Assembly (NCBI GenBank): GCA_028023455.1
Contig: JAQFVV010006729.1
Span: 353,624-417,623 of the forward strand
Origin: Epiperipatus broadwayi
Taxonomy: Eukaryota > Onychophora > Udeonychophora > Euonychophora > Peripatidae
Reading direction: 5' to 3'
Length of the DNA stretch: 64,000 nucleotides
The notes beneath the pieces are model-generated. The model had not been told where the DNA came from and made no database searches. It worked only from the letters and a program-made list of their open reading frames with translations. Made by a program: the position numbers and the translations under genes. Positions 49,430 to 62,530 of the stretch are shown piece after piece. Every line of letters begins with the position of its first letter. Within the stretch, counting starts at the first letter, position 1.

Positions 49430-52378
49430 CTTAAACTAGTAAACTTATATGATAATGTCAATTTTCATATCAAGACAAATTAGATAATTATTGTCTAACA
49501 CTATTTTTTTTAATAATAATAAACAAATATATGGGAACATTCATCAGAAGCCATGTACACATACATATATTATATATTTCATCTATGTCCACATAATAAA
49601 GAAATATTTAACCTTAAAATGTCTTACTAATCCATCAGTAAATTACTCCCAGATGATGATAAAAATGACATTGTATATGTGTATTTTTTACTATGCTATA
49701 TACCAAAATAAGCATTTAAAATTACTAATACATTATTGGTTTACTTGTGAACTGCTGAAAAAGCACAGCAGTACAATACAAACACTGTTTCACTTAATAA
49801 AAGTACTACTAATAACAAAGTGCCCCTTGAAGAACTAAATACTTTAACTCTTATCATTGCTTATCATTCTTAAAAACACAAATAATTTCACCTTCCATGA
49901 TGAAAAATAATTAACAACATCATGAGGGATATAATAATAAAGACAGGATTCTCATAGCAAAACTACATGAATAAAATAGCATGGTATATTCCAACACCTC
50001 TATCTTAGGCAAAAATATATATGGACAAGGTCTCAACCCATAGGGGAAAATGGAATACACACCATGAAACAATCCTCTTATGGGACCTAGCTACCTTAGC
50101 AAAACATGAAAGTAATCCTAGAATATAAAACACTATCCTCTCATGAAATACAAATATGAAACAATGGGAAAAGTGCACTCCATCCCACAAAGCACAATAA
50201 GTAAAGCAACATTTAATAAAGTCTAATGCTGGAAGGCATAAATCCTAGACTAAGCAATGGCAAGATAACAAAATCATCACTCATAAACTAGATAAATTAA
50301 TGTTCACACAAATAATTACATACATTAAACAATGTCTGAAATCAACAAGTTTACTATCAGCCAAATGACTGTAAAATATTTTAAAATAGCACAATAAAAA
50401 TTCTGCACTGAATAAAGAATACACACACACTCAGTGAACAGTCTAAAAATTTATAAAGATAAAGTGGACATAATAGCAAACATAAATATTAATAAATATA
50501 TGACTAATAAATGCTTAGTTATATTAAAACTTAACCATAAAATTATATAATAAGCCTCTGATAATCATACATCAGCTGTTTACCCATAAATAAATTAAAC
50601 ACTCATGAATACTATTAAAAAAATGTAAGAGATAAGTATCTCTACTTGGACCAAAAGGCATTATAAAATTTACCTTAAACCAATGAATATAAAATGTATA
50701 AATTTTATCTTCCATGTAGTAGGAATACCTACATGTTCTGTTATAAACCAATTAAAGAAATAATAGTAATAAATACCTTGACATGATAATAACAATATAT
50801 AAAATATTAAAGAGAAAAAATATATAATTTTTCTTTTTAAAAAAACAACACCCTAGTTCTTTATAAGAATTTTTTCCATAGTGAGCAGTTTGTTGAGGGC
50901 ATGGAATCTTTCTCAGTGAATTATCTACAGAATGATTCATTCATACTTATCACATATATTGTCTTTCATAAAAAAAATGAAAGCAAATATGTCTCTAAAA
51001 TAAGCAGTAAATAACAAGAAGATTTAACAAAGATTTTGTTTTAAATAAACAAAAGTATGGATCCATTCTAAAAAAAACTGGTTAAATATAAGCTAGCTTG
51101 TTTGAGAATCTTCATTTAATAACACATAATATTAATTAAGAAAGTTGTGCATTGAATTTTGGCTAGGTTCTACTAGAAATAAACAATTCTTTTTTTTAAT
51201 TAGAATTACAATTATATAACTACATTATTTATAATTAATATAGTTTAATATAAGCAGATATAATTTTTATTTTTTTGCTTTGATAAAACCTTAATCAGAA
51301 ATTCTTTTTAATTCCCCCCCCCTCCTTTATATCTAAAAATGCATACACATGTTATGTGTCTTAATATATATAATTTTATTAATTAAATCATTAACATATA
51401 TGTAATAGATTTAATTTATTATTATTACTTTAAGAATTCTTTTTATAAAAAAGTGGCTTTTAAACCATAATATTTATTAATGTCTGCACTATATATAAGA
51501 TGTTAATAATCATGTCATTATTTTTTGCTAATAAAAATTACATGTTTTATTGGTGTTTCTCGAGTCATTTCTCTTCTTATAAAAAATATTTATGATGCTT
51601 AAATTAAAATTAAGTTTGCTATTGTAAATCAATTCATATTATATACATATAGAATAAATGGTTTATTCTGTTCTTAAGATTGAGAAAATTATTTAATCTT
51701 TTTATTAACACTTCTGCTATTAACTAAAAGAGCACTGCTTATTATATATTGTTCACAATAGCACTATTATAGACTGATGTTATTTTAATAATAATAATTT
51801 ATTTGATTGCTTTAATACTAGTTGATGGTTTATTTTTAAAGATATTGACTGTATATTTTAAATTTTAATTTTGTCCATAGTTGTTGCATCAAATCAAAGG
51901 AAAATGCCAATTCACCTATTCTTTGAATAATGGAGTGACGGCCTTTTCATATTATGTTTGTTAAGTTGAAAGACAAGTTTTAATTTAATTTGAAGTATTA
52001 TTTTTAAATTTGTAATATATTTTTAGTCATTTTAATGATATTTTTATTACTAAAAATAAAATATATTTAATTTTTATATGTACTAATGTGTTATATATAT
52101 ATAAACATATGGATAATGAAAAAAAAGGATATTAATTAGAGGTCCAATTACAAATTTTATTTCATTAAAAATTATTTTCAATATAAATTGAAATGTAATA
52201 CATATCTATATAAAAATTATTTCGAAATTATTATAAATTGTATTCAAATTTTGAAGGCTACATATATAAAAATTAAAAGTAACCCTCATCAATGTTTAAT
52301 CTTCACAAAATTAATTGTTCACTTTGATAATCCATTATATGTTGAAGTATTCTGTACACATTATGTTTTTTGCATTAC

Positions 52379-52436
<58 letters not shown>

Positions 52437-54061
52437 CAATTTGCTGTTGTTACTTCAACTCATTAAATTAATTTCTTAAAATATAAACTTATTATACATA
52501 AAAACCAACTTTTATTTTATTAAAATAGTTCATTAATTTCAATAAATAAATAAATAAATACTCCACATATATCTTCTTTATAAAACTTGATTTATTACAT
52601 GAATTATTATTTCATAATATAAATATCCAATTATAGTCTATTTTAAGACAAACTAAAAAATATATAAAAAATAATAATTATAAATATAAATACAAATATT
52701 TCATGTTTATTTATTACATAAAAAATAAAATAAAACACAAATATAAAAATAAAAAAGTAAAATGTGAAAAATAATAAATAAAATATGAATTTTTATTTTG
52801 GATTTTTTATTATTATTATGTAATGAATAACTATGGAATATTTGTATTTATATTTGTTATTATTTTTTATATATATTTTTGTTTGCCTTGAAATAGATTA
52901 TAATTGGATATAGTTGAAATGTTGGTGGTTAAACCCAGTTTTATAAAGAAGATATGTGTGGAGTATTTATTTTTTTATTGAAATTTATTTTTTTCTATAC
53001 TGTTTTAAAATTTTTATTTTATTTTATAATCTATAGGTTTATTTTATATGCACATAATCATTTCTGTAATTGTTATATATACATAAGTTATTTTATTATG
53101 AATAAAAAATATTTAAATGACTCTGTTAGTGCATTATTTAAATAAGATTTAAGATGTTATATTATAGCTAGATTTTCAATTGTGCATTAAGTTGTTTCAA
53201 GAGATTTCAGGAATGATTTCAGAAGAATTTCCTTTATCATTTGTTTTAAGATTTTTTATCATTAACCATAAGTCAGAATGACTTGAATCTCATTGGTATT
53301 AAACAAATTTTACTTAGTGTATTTCAAATGGGGAAAGTTGATACACACATTGATCAAACACGTTTGTTAACTATAAAAAAAATATCTCATTTAATACTTA
53401 TATATGTATTATTTTCACATTCTGAAATAAGATAAGTAAAATAAACTTAACATAAATAAGATCCAAACTTATTCTGATTTGTCATTAGTAATGTTGAGGC
53501 TTGGTATAAGTGACGAAGGGATTATTCTAAAATCAGTTCCATTAGCTATGTTTTGTCATAGGTGACAATTTAAAATTTGTATATTGTATAATATCTTATA
53601 TTATTGTTAAATTATGAATTAATAGTCAGTATTTATAACTCACACTCATAGTTAATTTATGATTTTTATATAATGTATGAATAATATGTTCTTTTCCCAA
53701 AGCCTTGTGGAATAACTAAGCAAATATATTAAGACCTAGTGGTAACACTCCTTTATAATCAATGATAACTTTATGACTACTTACTAACTTTTGACATAAT
53801 TTATTATAGCATCTTCATCTTAGAATAACATTAGAAATATTTATAACTATTACTTTTTTAATGATTTGATTAATGATTATCTTAGCTAGTAGTAAATAAA
53901 TTTAATTAGATGTAAAAATATTTAAGATAATTCTTTATTATGTCTTAAATTTTGATTAAAACAGAGCTTAAAATCAAGCCAACTTATATTCTTTATATGT
54001 AAGTAATACATATATTTTTTTTTATTATTTGTTTTCTAATGATCAGAATTTTTTGTTTTAG
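49430..54061. other. AT-rich stretch upstream of the guanylate cyclase exon
   Basis: Holds an (AT)n tract (52381-52432), a 9-C run at 51314-51322 and (AAAT)n near 52545. No preceding cyclase exon recognised; if the gene is intact this is intron. Confidence 0.5.
52381..52432. repeat. (AT)n microsatellite
   Basis: About 52 bp of pure AT, without the inverted arms seen at 30.7 kb. Confidence 0.95.
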
Positions 54062-54185
54062 AATTGTTGCTAAGAAACTGCAAGCGGGAGAGCCGATTAA
54101 GCCAGAATGGTTTGACAGTGTCACAATTTATTTTAGTGATATTGTTGGCTTCACATCTATGTCTTCTGAGAGCACACCTCTTCAG
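54062..54185 (+). CDS. Internal exon of a receptor-type (membrane) guanylate cyclase, catalytic domain
   Basis: A 124-bp exon encoding 41 complete residues after one leading base that finishes a split codon. The core reads [20 protein letters not shown], the start of the class III nucleotidyl cyclase fold; the Asp of SDIVGF is the first metal-binding catalytic residue. The [12 protein letters not shown] pattern and the STPLQ end match receptor guanylate cyclases (GTP to cGMP, membrane bound) rather than the soluble beta subunit. The 3' splice site is a T-rich stretch ending TTTTGTTTTAG and the 5' site is CAG|GTAAAG. The exon enters in the middle of a codon and leaves between codons. The next expected exon (VVxLLNDLY, then the GDAY metal site) and the preceding linker exon were not recognised, so the introns must be long or the fragment isolated. 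Codon usage is less AT-biased than the surroundings, as expected under selection. Confidence is high for family, lower for the gene being intact. Confidence 0.93.
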
Positions 54186-54640
54186 GTAAAGTAGTTAAAT
54201 TTTAATACATTTTATATATAACTATATACAGTATATTTATTATTTTCCAAAGTAAGATGAGATGACTAAACACCTGAGTAACACAAAGTAGGAATAATAA
54301 TGTAAAAGATAAAAGCTAAGGAGTAACTCTTTCAAGCAATTGAAATGTAGGAGAGTTTAAGTGATAATATGAACATTAGTGTTAAAAATCATTAGATGAC
54401 TCAATCTTCTGAGTATAATTCTTATTAGTATTTTAATTAAAGATGATAAATAAATTGGAATTGATATCTTTCCAAATGTTTTTTCTCACTGATATATAGT
54501 GGATGTTATCTGAATTTTATATTTTACAATAAGCCATAGCTGCCTAAATATTTAATTATTTTTTGGACATCACTCAAGGGTCTTTGTTAGATATCATTTA
54601 TGAAGTAAAATTAAAACTATATTACTTAAATATGACAGAG

Positions 54641-54760
54641 GCAAAACTCTCCATATAGTAGTGCTATCCAGTGAAAGCCAAAGTAATCAATGGATGGAAG
54701 AAGTTTTTGCTTATAAAATCCCTATCTATTGCCTGTCCAATATCATGTGATAAATAAGAA
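54641..54760 (+). repeat. Dispersed repeat family A, 3'-truncated copy
   Basis: CAAAACTCTCCATATAGTAG, GTAATCAATGGATG, ATAAAATCCCTATCTATTGC and TGTCCAATAT; ends before the hammerhead-like segment. It lies in the presumed intron after the cyclase exon. Confidence 0.85.
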
Positions 54761-56314
54761 ACTAAATTTATAAACTGGATAAATGATAAAAGATTATTTT
54801 ATTACTATAATTTTTTTTTTATAAGTATCATCCTATTAATATTATGTAATACGTACTTATAACACTAAAATACGATGTGTGTAACATGCTTGATTTGATA
54901 ATGTAAGTATATGTTTGTAAATTATTATTCAATAGAAATATATGTAAAGTATAGTGTTCGGTATCTTTACTAATTTTGCGATTTTTTTTTATGCCAGTTA
55001 TATTTTACTTTCCTTCCATTTTTTTAATCCCTCCCCCTTTTTTATGCTTAATTGAGTTTGATTATTATTAGCTGTGCTTCAGATATTTTTTTGGCAATAT
55101 TGGATAAAGATCATATCCCTACAGGGGTTGACTCTATTATAAATTATACAAAAAAAAAAAACGAAGATAACTATCCCTGAGGTAGACGTTTTTTCATATT
55201 TAATCAATTATAAATTTTAATTTTATTTAATCGTTCTGTTTGTTTATAAAAATCTATAAATTTCATTAGGTTTTTTTTTAAAAAAAAAAGAGAGAGAATT
55301 TTTTTAAAAAAAAAAATCTAGAATATTAAAGAAAATTTACTTTTTAATGATATAAGAACTTCTTAAAGATGATGACAACTTTCTTAATTTGAAGTGATTA
55401 GAATAAATTATATTAGTCACGAGTAAATATTATGGCTTGTTTTTAGCCATATAATTTCTAGTTACCATACCTGCCATCTGATAAAATTATTACACGTAAT
55501 GTTGTAATGGAAACATGTGTGTCAGTAACTAATGAGGCAACATGCTAAAATGTCAAAGTTATGTAACAGAAATATACTCTTATCTGGTTAGTTATAGATC
55601 TTTTCAAGGTTAGTCATAGCAATCATCATCAATTTATGTCTACTATTGATTATTAATTTTTATGACATTCAAAAACAATTTTGAAATTTTTATTTTGAAA
55701 AAATAACCATCATTATTTTAAAATGCAAGATGGATGACGTCATAGAATAATAGCTTCACTAAAAACATGTCGTCTTGCTAAAAATATTATAATATTGTTT
55801 TAATTACAAAATTAGGTACTTTAGTATTATTCATCTGATTTTTAACCAATGTCTTTGTAAGACAGACAGTTATTTTGTTTATGATATAGCCCAAGTAAAA
55901 AAATATTTTTATTGTTAACAACTACAAAAGCAAAAAATATATATATCAGTTTCATTCAGGACAGCAAGTAGTCAAAAATACAATAACAATGTGCATTAAT
56001 ATTCGATTTTAAAACGTGTAAAATTAGGTAAAATATATTCACTCACTCAATATTATGAATTAAAATTCTTATGAACATTAATTTGCTTGTGGCAAAAAAT
56101 ATAAACATGAATCATGATTATAAAATATTATGTATTGTAATTGTAAATTATTTTGAAGGAAATAAATAGTTCTGTGAATTATGCAATTAATAATCAAGTA
56201 CTAAGTATAAATATAACATATTTATTTGATCAAATTTAAATAAATAATTTCATAAGTTGTTTCCAATAAGGACAATGGTTAAAAAATACACTTTCAATAT
56301 CAATAAATAAAAAA
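54761..56314. other. AT-rich stretch
   Basis: No gene or repeat recognised apart from short A and T runs near 55270-55315. Confidence 0.55.
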
Positions 56315-57010
56315 AGGTACTTATAACCTAATCAGGCTTGGCCACTTGATGGCATTCTGGCTCACCAAAACACCTAACAAATGCCATTTACAAGGCCTGA
56401 CTTACGGCTATAGAAAACATCTAATGTTTGTCTTAGCCATTAGAAGGCCATTGATGATGATGTAATGCAGAAATAATATGGCCTATTTCTGCTTCCTGAC
56501 AGTTACTGTGAATCCACACACTTATCTTTCATGTACAGTTTGATATATATGTGTGTGTAGTTTGATTAGTCAAATTTTTACAATATACGTTACACAATCT
56601 TTGTATTTGTAATGAATTTAAGAAACCTGACTTTATAGTAATTTTCCAAATGACCACACCCTTATTTAGAGAAGGTGTGATGTGTATAAGCTTGCCGAGG
56701 GTACGTCAACAGAATTCGGCCAAGTTCGCATGTGAAATCTCGTTTTCACATGAAATACCACATAGTTCATAAAATGGCTGGTGATCGCATAACTTTTTCC
56801 GCAGTTGCCGAAAACAGAAGCTGAGTATTTCTGCTGTCCAATAAAAATATACATGATTTTTTGTAAATTTCATAGAAAGCACATATTATAAACATGTTTA
56901 ATAAATAAATAAGATATTTATATGCGTTTGTTGTTGTTTAAAACAGTTTGAGTTTCTTTTGTCTGATTACGATTTTGATATCTTTTATTTTAGCATTACA
57001 AACAACAGAA

Positions 57011-57062
57011 CACTAACCCTAAACCTAACCCTAAACTAACCCTAAAACTAACCCTAACCCTA
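57011..57062. repeat. Interstitial telomere-like repeats (CCCTAA type)
   Basis: Units CTAACCC, TAAACC, TAACCC, TAAACTAACCC, TAAAACTAACCC, TAACCC: about seven degenerate copies of the TTAGGG complement, some with one or two extra A bases. Confidence 0.9.
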
Positions 57063-57099
57063 CACAATTGTTTTTTTATGTAGAAAGTAATAATAAAGC

Positions 57100-57280
57100 A
57101 AAGACATCACTAAATAGACATCGCAGAGTAGCAGCTTTGTCCAAAAACAGTAATTTAAAAATAATAAAAAAGGTTGTCGTTTACCAATAATTAAGTGAAA
57201 GACATTGCTAAATAGACATTGCAGAATAGCAGCTTTGTCCAAAAACAGTGGTTTAAAAATATAAAAAAGGTTGTTGTTTA
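57100..57280 (+). repeat. Tandem duplication, about 98-bp period
   Basis: AAGACAT..CTAAATAGACAT, then GCAG.GTAGCAGCTTTGTCC-like, AAAAACAG and AAAAAAGGTTGT appear at 57100-57182 and again at 57198-57280, differing at several bases. Confidence 0.9.
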
Positions 57281-57513
57281 CTAAATACAAAATTAAAATT
57301 AAACAACTTTTTTTAATAAAAAGGCATGAAAAAAAAATTATAGCAATCAATAAATTAATAACCAAAAAAAAAAAAAAAACAGCGATTTGATTTAAAAATA
57401 TAATGCAGCCCCGAACATTGTATTGTATTGCTTTTGACTGCCAACAATGCCATCAAGTGGCTAAGCCTGATTATGTTATAATTACCTAAAAAAACAACAG
57501 ATTTTTTTTTTAC

Positions 57514-57599
57514 CATATGTCAAATGCGTTGACAGGAAAGAGAATCCTGCCAGCTGCTTGGAAAATAGCTATGCTAACCACTAGGCGACCAACTCTTGA
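57514..57599 (-). mobile_element. SINE family C
   Basis: Minus strand: AGAGTTGGTCGCCTAGTGGT (box A), TAGCATAGCTATTTTCCAAG, CAGCTGG, a perfect T arm CAGGA-TTCTCTT-TCCTG, then TCAACGCATTTGACATATG and an A-rich tail. It lies 27 bp beyond the TIR element and is closest to the 40.5-kb copy. Confidence 0.8.
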
Positions 57600-58285
57600 C
57601 AAGAATAACAAATTTAATCATTTAGATTATTAAAACTTCAGCAATCAATTGCACATTAAATTTTTTTGATCAGATTTTTATTTAATTTCATCGCATTTCT
57701 GTAAAATAATTTGAGAAAGCCTTATATATATAGAATTTAATATATCAAATAAATTAATTAATAGCACTGTTGTTAATTATAAAGATAAAAGTCTTTGATA
57801 ATAAACAATAAAATGCACCAAAAATAAATCTCAAAATGTACATTGTGTTAAGTTAATTTTTTTTTTTTAAATTTTAAAACATATTGCTATTAGTTAACTT
57901 TTTTTCTTTGTATTTTATTTTAATAGATAGTAAATTAGAAAATATTATCTCCCTAAGCCTGTTAAAAATATATATAATATTCGTAGTAAAATGTTTTAAT
58001 TTAAGCTTTGATTTTTTTGATTAAATTTTTAGATATCTTAAATTTAAAATAGACAAATTCGTTTTTTCCAAATAGAAACTCATTATAATGGCTAATTTTT
58101 TATTTGAAATCTTTGATTTATGATGTATTTTGGTGCATCAATAGTTCTTTCTAAGTGAGGTAAAGATATATACATCTAAAAAGTAATTGGATTCTTTTTC
58201 AACCTATGACAAGTATTAGGGTTAGTTAGCACCCTAAATTAGCATTATCTTACTTGTATTTTGTAATATTCAAAACAAAACAACA

Positions 58286-58375
58286 CTCTCCATATAGTAG
58301 TGCCATCTTGTGCTAACAAGAGCAATCAATGGATGCCAGAAGGCTTGTGCATAAAATCCCTATGAGATAGTGGTC
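58286..58375 (+). repeat. Dispersed repeat family A, 3'-truncated copy
   Basis: CACTCTCCATATAGTAGTGC, AGCAATCAATGGATGCCAG, TTGTGCATAAAATCCCTAT. Truncated at about the same place as the 54.6-kb copy. Confidence 0.85.
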
Positions 58376-60490
58376 ATGTGATTTTGTAATATTACTACCA
58401 TGTTTAATATTTTCGTCTGATTATGGATTTGTTTTGGAAATTATCAGATATAACTTTTTCCAATTATTAGAAAACATATTAACAATAATTTATCTGATCA
58501 TATCACATACTTTCTGTTATTATATTTTTAGTTTTACATTTGTGACACCATATTTATGTGATATACAGTTATACTAGAAGCTATTGAATAGCAGCTTCCT
58601 GGTCATAAATGTTTTCCTTATTAATATAATGACATATTTCTGTTGATATAAATTGTAGTATATAGATGAATTTTGATTTCTACAGTATAAGTAAATTATT
58701 ATTAATGAAAAGCAATACATTTCTAAATAGGTTTTCATTATGGAACATATGCCAGTACCTATTTGTTGTCTTTAAGCTTGATAATACTGAATTTTTAATT
58801 ACATCTGAGATGAGTTTGAACCTATGTTTGATAAAACATGGAAAATCCTTGAGTATTCATTCAGGATTATATATTTTTTCCATGCACCCAACCCACAAAA
58901 ATATCAACTAACAATCCAAGATAGATTGGTGAATGTATAGCTATTTTGCGAATGTGCAGAAATGGTAATGGAAAATCATTCAAATCATAACTATCTATCA
59001 ATTGAAAAACCTTGTGAGTAATGCCTTCATATTTTTCTTAGAGTTGCTGTTGGAGAAATTATAAAATATGATTTATATTTAATTACTTTTAAAGCAAGTA
59101 TATATATACCATAAGCTTTAAATAGATCACAAGCGAATATTAAAAAAAAATTTTGAAAAGACAATTGAGTATGAGCAACCATTTTGTATTGTATTTGTAG
59201 ATTATTAAAAAAGCTTTTTTGTTCAGCTGACTAAAACTTTATAGCATTAAGACAATCACAGGGTATTAACAAATTGTAAAGATTATTTATCTGAACGCAA
59301 ATTCAGTGAATAAACTACACAGTAACTTTAAAAGATTACTGTTTTCTAGGAAGTATTTTGAGCATTAAAATGAGAAGTGAAGGAAAGAAAAATAAATTAA
59401 AATTACTTAAATCATTTACATTATTAGACATTGCATGCACAATCAATGCTACTGACTGTCGAAAAAGCTATCAGATGAAAGTAATAAAATAGATCTAAAA
59501 ATAACATTATGCCAATAACTTTAAACAGGAATAAGAATTGATAGACATAAATTAAATGCTAATCACAGTCAGAAACATAATAAATAAAATTAATCAAAAC
59601 ATTACATTTAGATAGGATGTTTTCTACATAAAAAAATTTGACCTTAAGAGTAAATATATCATATACTAGAAAAGGAAGGGGTTTTTAAGGAATATGGTTT
59701 ACAATGGTTCTGATTAGTAAAATACTTTATTAGAAAAGCAAGACAAAGTCGAATATGGAGAGAGAGAGATTATAGGATTAGTAAAACAAGATCAAAAGTG
59801 AAATACATAGATAAAAAAGAAAACAAATATTGTTGACATTATAAATAAAAATTAAGAGATTGAAATGAAAATGACATGAATAAATGGTTCACTAGAACAT
59901 TAACAATAAGTTGACAAACAAAATATGTATTGAACATGATTCCAGAAGATTATAAAATCTTAAAAAGTATTCATTATGAGTAGAATAAATGAGGCAATAA
60001 AATGTATTTCAAAGATGTGGAGAAGAGGAAAAAATCTGATACAGCGATTAGTGTTAGTTAAAGAAGATGAAGAGAAGCTTTTCTATATTGGATCTAATCT
60101 TTGTCAAACATTAGAAATCGTCTTTAAAACGTTTTTAATTAAAACAAATTTATACAATATGGAATTAAACTTTCTTTTGAGTAACAATTGTATTCATAAA
60201 CTTATTATTGTTATTATACGTTTTATAATAGTTAAGTTATAAATAGAAAAAGTTTTGCAAAGTTTGGTTCGTTTATTTTTAATTTATTAATTAATTCCGA
60301 ATCCTTCAGCGTTTTATTTGAAATGTTTATAGTCATCTTTCTGCAATGTTTATCATCTGCAAACCATTAACATTAAAAAAGTTTTTTTTTTTTTAAATAT
60401 TCTATTTTTAGAGGGGAAAAGTTAATAAAATTGTATGAACACGAGACTTTCTACACATATTTTCATTTAATTTTGTAAATGTAGTTTAAT

Positions 60491-60508
60491 GGGGGTGGGG
60501 GGGGAGGG
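60491..60508 (+). other. G-rich run, possible G-quadruplex
   Basis: GGGGGTGGGGGGGGAGGG: enough G tracts for four triplets. It is exceptional in DNA this AT-rich. It is followed by CGTTGCTAACCG and GTTCGAGTC, the latter resembling a pol III box B, but no matching box A was found. Confidence 0.6.
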
Positions 60509-62530
60509 CGTTGCTAACCGTATTAGTTCGAGTCACAATAAAATGAGTTTATTTCCTTGATAAAAAAATAAATAACTGCTGATTATTAACCTGCTTTAAA
60601 GATTCTTATTTCTCATTGATCTCCTACCGAGATTTATTGAAAATGAACATTGTTATTATTAGAATAGAAATAATTTGAAATGTCATTACATTTCCTTAGG
60701 TAATGCAATTAACTCAAATAAAAGAGCTTTTCTTTTAATAAAAATAAATAGTAAGAAAGTCAAAAATTTATTTCCATCTATATTCGCAATAAAATTTTTC
60801 AAAAATAAAAAAATATATATTGGAAATAAAATATACGAACGCAGGTAAAAGAATGCAGACCTGTACTACTAAAAATAATGTAGGCATTAACAGCCGTTCT
60901 GAAGAGCAAATCCATCCGAAAAATAATATTACTAATGTATCGTTTATAAGCTGCGTTTAATATATTTTGTTTAATATAATATACATATTCTAATATGACA
61001 TATATATATATATATCTAGTGCAATAAGTAGCTTATTTCTTTATTACAACCTAATATAGTGTTTAAATATGGGTATTTGGAATTTTATCACATTCCAAGT
61101 AAAGCTTTTTTTTTTTTAAAGTGTCTGCCAATAGGCTAATCTGGCTATCAGTCTAATTATTGGCTATTAAATGGGTATTTCAGTCTTAGTTAGAATGTAA
61201 AATAACTAAGAAAGTCATTAACTAATCAAAAATAAAAGATTTGTTTTATTTCTGAATATGCACAGATAAAAAAATAAAATAAAATTTATATTATAATACC
61301 TGATTTATACAAATTGTTTTGTAATGTTTTTATATTGGGCTCTTTTGCATCCCTGAAGTTTTTAATTAATGTATACATTTTAGTAAATAAAAATTATGTT
61401 TATAAATTTTTTTTTTTTTTTTGGTTTTTAGAGTCTTTGTGTATGTGTGTTTTTTGTTGTAAATAAAAATATTACTATATACTTATATGTGCACGCATAT
61501 ATATATAAACACCTGCTTCGTGTTCAATCAAGTATAGGATAAACAAGTTTCTTTATTATTGTAAAATCAGCTTTGTAAAAATTATACTTTCAAATATCAG
61601 AAGCTAAATCTAATACTTCCATTCATTTGATTGAACAAAAAAAAATTTTTTTTTGTTTTTTTTGAAAAAAAATCATAATTCAGAAATCAGTCTAAAGATT
61701 GGAAATAAAATCACATTATGATCTAGTGAATATTAACTACTAAATCTTATAATATCTCTAGAGCTGAGTGAATTATTACTTCTAAAAACAAATGTCTAAA
61801 AACATATGTTAAATGTAAGCAGAGAAAGTCATGCAATCTTTCATTGCTATATCTTATCCTGATCAAAAGAATGAAAGATGCCTAAAATTACAAAAAAAAA
61901 CCTGTTATCACTATAAAATATAGTTAGTAATATAGTGCCAAATTTATATTATATAAGTAAGTTAGCATGCATTCAAAACTTTAGGTTAGTTTTAGTCTTT
62001 AGACTACAAGCTGGATGGGTATAGTAAAATAAACGTGGATGCTGTATGTGAAACTGTACTTAGTTTACAACTTTACTAAGGAAGATGTTAAGCCAATGAA
62101 AACATAATAAACTAATATACATTATATTTTAATTATTCACATTTACATAGAAACCTCTGAATTAAAGAATGAATAAATTATAGTAAGCAGGAAAAAATTA
62201 TAATCTATTGTAATCAAAATTTTTAATAATTGAAATGGATGATTTTTTTTGGAAGAACTCTATATAGCATTAAATAATAGATCGTGTGTAGATATAAATA
62301 TTTACATTTAGATGCATACATCCTCATAATCATGTAAAAAGTAGTTTATTTCACAGTACTCCCAAACTGCACCCTCTATCATCTTGTAAGCCACTAAATG
62401 AAGAAAAAATATATCAGAATATCTCTTTTCATCCTGAATTAAAATATATTTGATTGGATTCTTTAAAATCAAATGAAACTATCCTTACTTATTGTGAGAT
62501 ATTTATAATTTATATTATTATTTATATACA

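Larger units (their letters stand above)
56315..57487. mobile_element. 1.17-kb TIR DNA transposon, non-autonomous, with telomere-like repeats
   Basis: Left end AGGTACTTATAACCTAATCA then GGCTTGGCCACTTGATGGCA (56315-56358), right end its inverted copy TGCCATCAAGTGGCTAAGCC then TGATTATGTTATAATTACCT (57447-57487). Arms about 44 bp with five or so mismatches. Flanks are A-rich, so target duplication cannot be fixed. The interior contains an interstitial telomeric tract, a 98-bp tandem duplication and no transposase. The superfamily is not assigned. It is in the presumed intron of the cyclase gene or its flank. Confidence 0.75.
57600..62530. other. AT-rich stretch downstream of the SINE
   Basis: Contains a family A piece (58286-58375), a G-rich run (60491-60508) and (AT)n patches near 61000 and 61498. 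Open frames at 58666-58911 and 59976-60242 show no domain and I do not treat them as genes. No later cyclase exon seen. Confidence 0.5.

Noticed and set aside
56666-56854. 62-codon minus ORF inside the TIR element as a transposase piece
   Set aside because: Too short, no DDE or zinc-finger motif visible.
58666-58911. 81-codon ORF as a later cyclase exon
   Set aside because: No cyclase motif (LNDLY, GDAY, GDTVN) in any frame.
59976-60242. 88-codon ORF as a gene or LINE piece
   Set aside because: The start looks protein-like (CISKMWRRGKNLIQ) but no family motif or splice site supports it and the rest is AT-rich chance sequence.
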